DNA of 7,479 bases from JAFGNW01 sp964618515 (GTDB lineage Bacteria > Zixibacteria > MSB-5A5 > GN15 > FEB-12). The position numbers and the translations under genes are program-made. Positions 5,841-7,479 of the stretch are shown here, piece by piece. The first letter of the stretch is position 1. Each line of letters begins with the position of its first letter. Under the pieces are notes generated by a model that saw nothing but the letters and a program-made list of their open reading frames with translations, was not told the origin of the DNA and made no database searches. Location: positions 1-7,479 of the forward strand of contig CAZUAS010000119.1 of NCBI GenBank assembly GCA_964618515.1, in the 5' to 3' direction.

Positions 5841-5926
5841 CTTGGAGCTGTTTTAAGCCTGTTACATACAACAAGTTTGGTCTTGAGCATACACGGGCGG
5901 CATAGTAAACGGCTTAATAAGGAAGT
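5836..5926 (+). promoter_or_regulatory. Potential structured leader RNA with nested long-range stems
   Basis: Within the long leader, ACTTCCTT (5836-5843) is perfectly complementary to AAGGAAGT (5919-5926). Inside it TTAAGCC (5853-5859) pairs with GGCTTAA (5911-5917). After a 2x2 internal loop TTAC (5862-5865) pairs with GTAA (5905-5908), and a small hairpin CAAG-TTTGGT-CTTG (5872-5885) sits in the apical region beside an unpaired GC-rich strand (5886-5904). The asymmetric loop GGAGCTGTT (5844-5852) separates the outer stems. The outer stem would bury GGAAG (5921-5925), the Shine-Dalgarno of the small ORF at 5935. The pairings are direct observations; a regulatory, riboswitch-like role is inference, and I recognise no known riboswitch consensus in it. 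Confidence 0.5.
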
Positions 5927-5934
5927 TGGTTTAT

Positions 5935-5967
5935 ATGCTGACAATTCTTTGGAGGAGAGATGACTAG
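5935..5967 (+). CDS. Possible 10-codon leader peptide overlapping the next gene's start
   Basis: ATG at 5935 has GGAAG nine bases upstream (5921-5925) and opens a frame encoding MLTILWRRDD, ending at TAG 5965-5967. It covers the GGAGG ribosome binding site (5951-5955) and start codon (5960) of the secreted protein in a different frame. Two consecutive Arg codons AGG-AGA, often rare, are read through the Shine-Dalgarno itself. If translated, it would couple or interfere with initiation of the main gene. A peptide this short could easily be fortuitous. Confidence 0.25.
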   Translation: MLTILWRRDD

Positions 5968-7479
5968 GTTCAGGCCTACCTTTAGCATTCTTATAACTTC
6001 ATTACTTTTTATCCTTTTAATTCAAACTTCCGTCTTCGCATTAGATCCCGACTGTCCTCCGGTATTAACTTTACCCGAGGACTCATCCGTTTTCTTGTGC
6101 ACTCCGGGAGAAATTTGTTTTGATGTTATTGGAAATGACCCGGAAGTAAACGATACTCTGGTGCTCAGTCTGGTCAGTGGTCCGATGGATTTTCCCCCTG
6201 AGACCTTTTATGGTTCGTTCACCAGAAATGTCTGTTTTAATCCAGCTACCAGTGGTATCTATGTCTTTATCTGGCAACTGAAGGACCGTCTTAACATAAT
6301 CGATGTTGATACCGTGGTGTTTGACGTGACGGTGAATACGCCGCCGGTAATTGAAGACCAGGAATTTTCACAGGAGCTTTGCCTGGGTCAACGCTGGCGC
6401 GACCTGCCGGTAGCGGCGTTTGACGCCGATGATGATGTTTTGCGTTTTGAGAAGCTGTCCGGGCCGGGAACGATTGATGAATATACCGGTGTGATAAGTT
6501 ACGAAGCGGCCTCCTCCGGAGTGACTTCCTTTGAGGTGGCTGTTTATGACCCCTGTGGAGCAGATACGGCGACCATTACGGATTATGTTTACCTCAATGA
6601 GCCCCCGCAGCTTTTGACTCGCGATACGACTATTATTCTTTGTGAACCGGTGGAAATTTGTTTCGATGTTGTGGCTCGTGACCCCGAGGGCGGCCCGGTG
6701 ACTATCACTGAAATTGATGACCTCGGCCAGTTTACGCCGCTAAATGATACCTCCGGTCAAACCTGTTTTATGCCGGCCGAAGTTGACACGGCGGATTACC
6801 TGTTTATCTACTGCCTGGTTGACCAGTGTCCCCTTGAGAAAATCACCCCGCCCTGTCTGCCGGACACCGTCAAAGTTACGGTGATTATAAATCAACCGCC
6901 TTATTTTACCCTGTGTCCGGAAGGCCAGGAATTCAATACCTGCGCCGTGGATACTTTTTGTTTCGATGTCAGCGCCAATGACCCCGAGTTCGGCTCCCTG
7001 ACTTATCGAATTCTCGAAGGCAATGCCTTTATGGACGGTAAAAAAGTTTGTGTCATCGGTGAGGAATCGCAGAGTTTCGATGTCGTCATCGAGGTGAGTG
7101 ATTATTGCAACGCTACCGATACCTGTACGGTGCCGGTTGTAATCAACGGCAATCGACCGCCGGTCATCAAGCCCCTTGCCGACCAGAATATTTTCCTGTG
7201 TCAGCCGGAAATATTCTGTTTCGAGGCTGTGGTAAGCGATGAGGATTATAACCTTGATACGGTTATGCTCAATTACGGATATTATGACAGTAACCTTCCT
7301 CCCCGGATATGTATCGAAATCGATACTTCGGGTGTCTATACGATTATTTTAACGGCTCGGGATGAGTGCGGGGCTACGGATGTCGATACCGCCCTGGTTA
7401 CAGTGGAGGTAAACCGCCCCCCGATAGCCGAGTTTATAAGCGGGGATACCAGCCTGGTGCTCTGCGAGATTTCCGAGCT
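5960..7479 (+). CDS. Secreted multi-module Ig/cadherin-like repeat protein with conserved cysteines, N-terminal part
   Basis: This gene runs off the right edge; 506 codons are present. GGAGG lies four bases before the ATG. A signal peptide (Arg3, Arg5, hydrophobic 8-21, likely cleavage after SVFA at 27) indicates export. The mature part is built of modules of 87-98 residues punctuated by a PP dipeptide (residues 33, 128, 215, 313, 400, 487), most later ones preceded by Asn. Each module opens with a C-x5-C-F signature (Cys47/53, 228/234, 328/334, 414/420) followed by acidic NDPE, RDPEG or SDED motifs resembling calcium-binding cadherin-like turns. It has a mid-module Cys (92, 269, 364, 451) and a D-x-C or DEC Cys near the end (199, 290, 383, 470). 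Module 2 keeps only Cys141 and Cys199, and module 1 lacks the last Cys. Such proteins are usually surface or extracellular adhesins or structural repeats; the C-terminal anchoring domain is not in view. The specific function is unknown. Confidence 0.9.
   Translation, partial: MTRFRPTFSILITSLLFILLIQTSVFALDPDCPPVLTLPEDSSVFLCTPGEICFDVIGNDPEVNDTLVLSLVSGPMDFPPETFYGSFTRNVCFNPATSGIYVFIWQLKDRLNIIDVDTVVFDVTVNTPPVIEDQEFSQELCLGQRWRDLPVAAFDADDDVLRFEKLSGPGTIDEYTGVISYEAASSGVTSFEVAVYDPCGADTATITDYVYLNEPPQLLTRDTTIILCEPVEICFDVVARDPEGGPVTITEIDDLGQFTPLNDTSGQTCFMPAEVDTADYLFIYCLVDQCPLEKITPPCLPDTVKVTVIINQPPYFTLCPEGQEFNTCAVDTFCFDVSANDPEFGSLTYRILEGNAFMDGKKVCVIGEESQSFDVVIEVSDYCNATDTCTVPVVINGNRPPVIKPLADQNIFLCQPEIFCFEAVVSDEDYNLDTVMLNYGYYDSNLPPRICIEIDTSGVYTIILTARDECGATDVDTALVTVEVNRPPIAEFISGDTSLVLCEISE

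Noticed and set aside
5844..5917. A known riboswitch (c-di-GMP, cobalamin, TPP, SAM, yybP-like) in the 5836-5926 leader
   Set aside because: None of the conserved core strings I know for these classes is present; only the pairings are supported.
6083..6277. A 64-codon minus-strand frame
   Set aside because: It lies wholly inside the secreted repeat protein, lacks a ribosome binding site, and resembles no protein.

Overview
The window looks like chromosomal DNA of a diderm (Gram-negative-type) bacterium of roughly even base composition. The evidence is an Omp85/BamA protein with POTRA domains, two predicted lipoproteins, and a secreted protein made of cysteine-bearing Ig/cadherin-like modules. 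That mix, with PP-punctuated adhesin-like modules, resembles Zixibacteria and other FCB-group genomes. This placement is an inference from protein style only; no marker in the window settles it.

Layout: two genes run leftwards from a central promoter region (about 1204-1497). These are rplU (ribosomal protein L21, 883-1203) and, five bases after its stop, the start of bamA (outer-membrane protein assembly, running off the left edge). Running rightwards from the same region are uvrB (1498-3492) and, 28 bases on, an unrecognised predicted lipoprotein (3521-4462). After a gap with weak promoter and terminator signals comes a predicted lipid-anchored SPFH/prohibitin-family protein (4623-5435), closed by a clear intrinsic terminator (5454-5502). 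A gene-free stretch of about 520 bases follows. It holds a good sigma-70-type promoter (5760-5787) and a potentially structured leader RNA (5836-5926). The leader precedes a large secreted repeat protein (5960 to beyond the right edge).

How the parts relate: most genes concern the cell envelope (BamA, two lipoproteins, a secreted modular protein), interleaved with housekeeping genes (L21, UvrB). rplU and bamA appear translationally coupled. The rplU and uvrB promoters are divergent and share a sequence element just downstream of both -10 boxes. The most unusual region is 5760-5967. There a nested long-range stem of 8, 7 and 4 base pairs would sequester a Shine-Dalgarno sequence serving a 10-codon ORF, and that ORF overlaps both the ribosome binding site and the start codon of the large secreted protein. 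No CRISPR array, tRNA, rRNA, insertion sequence or obvious defence system is visible.
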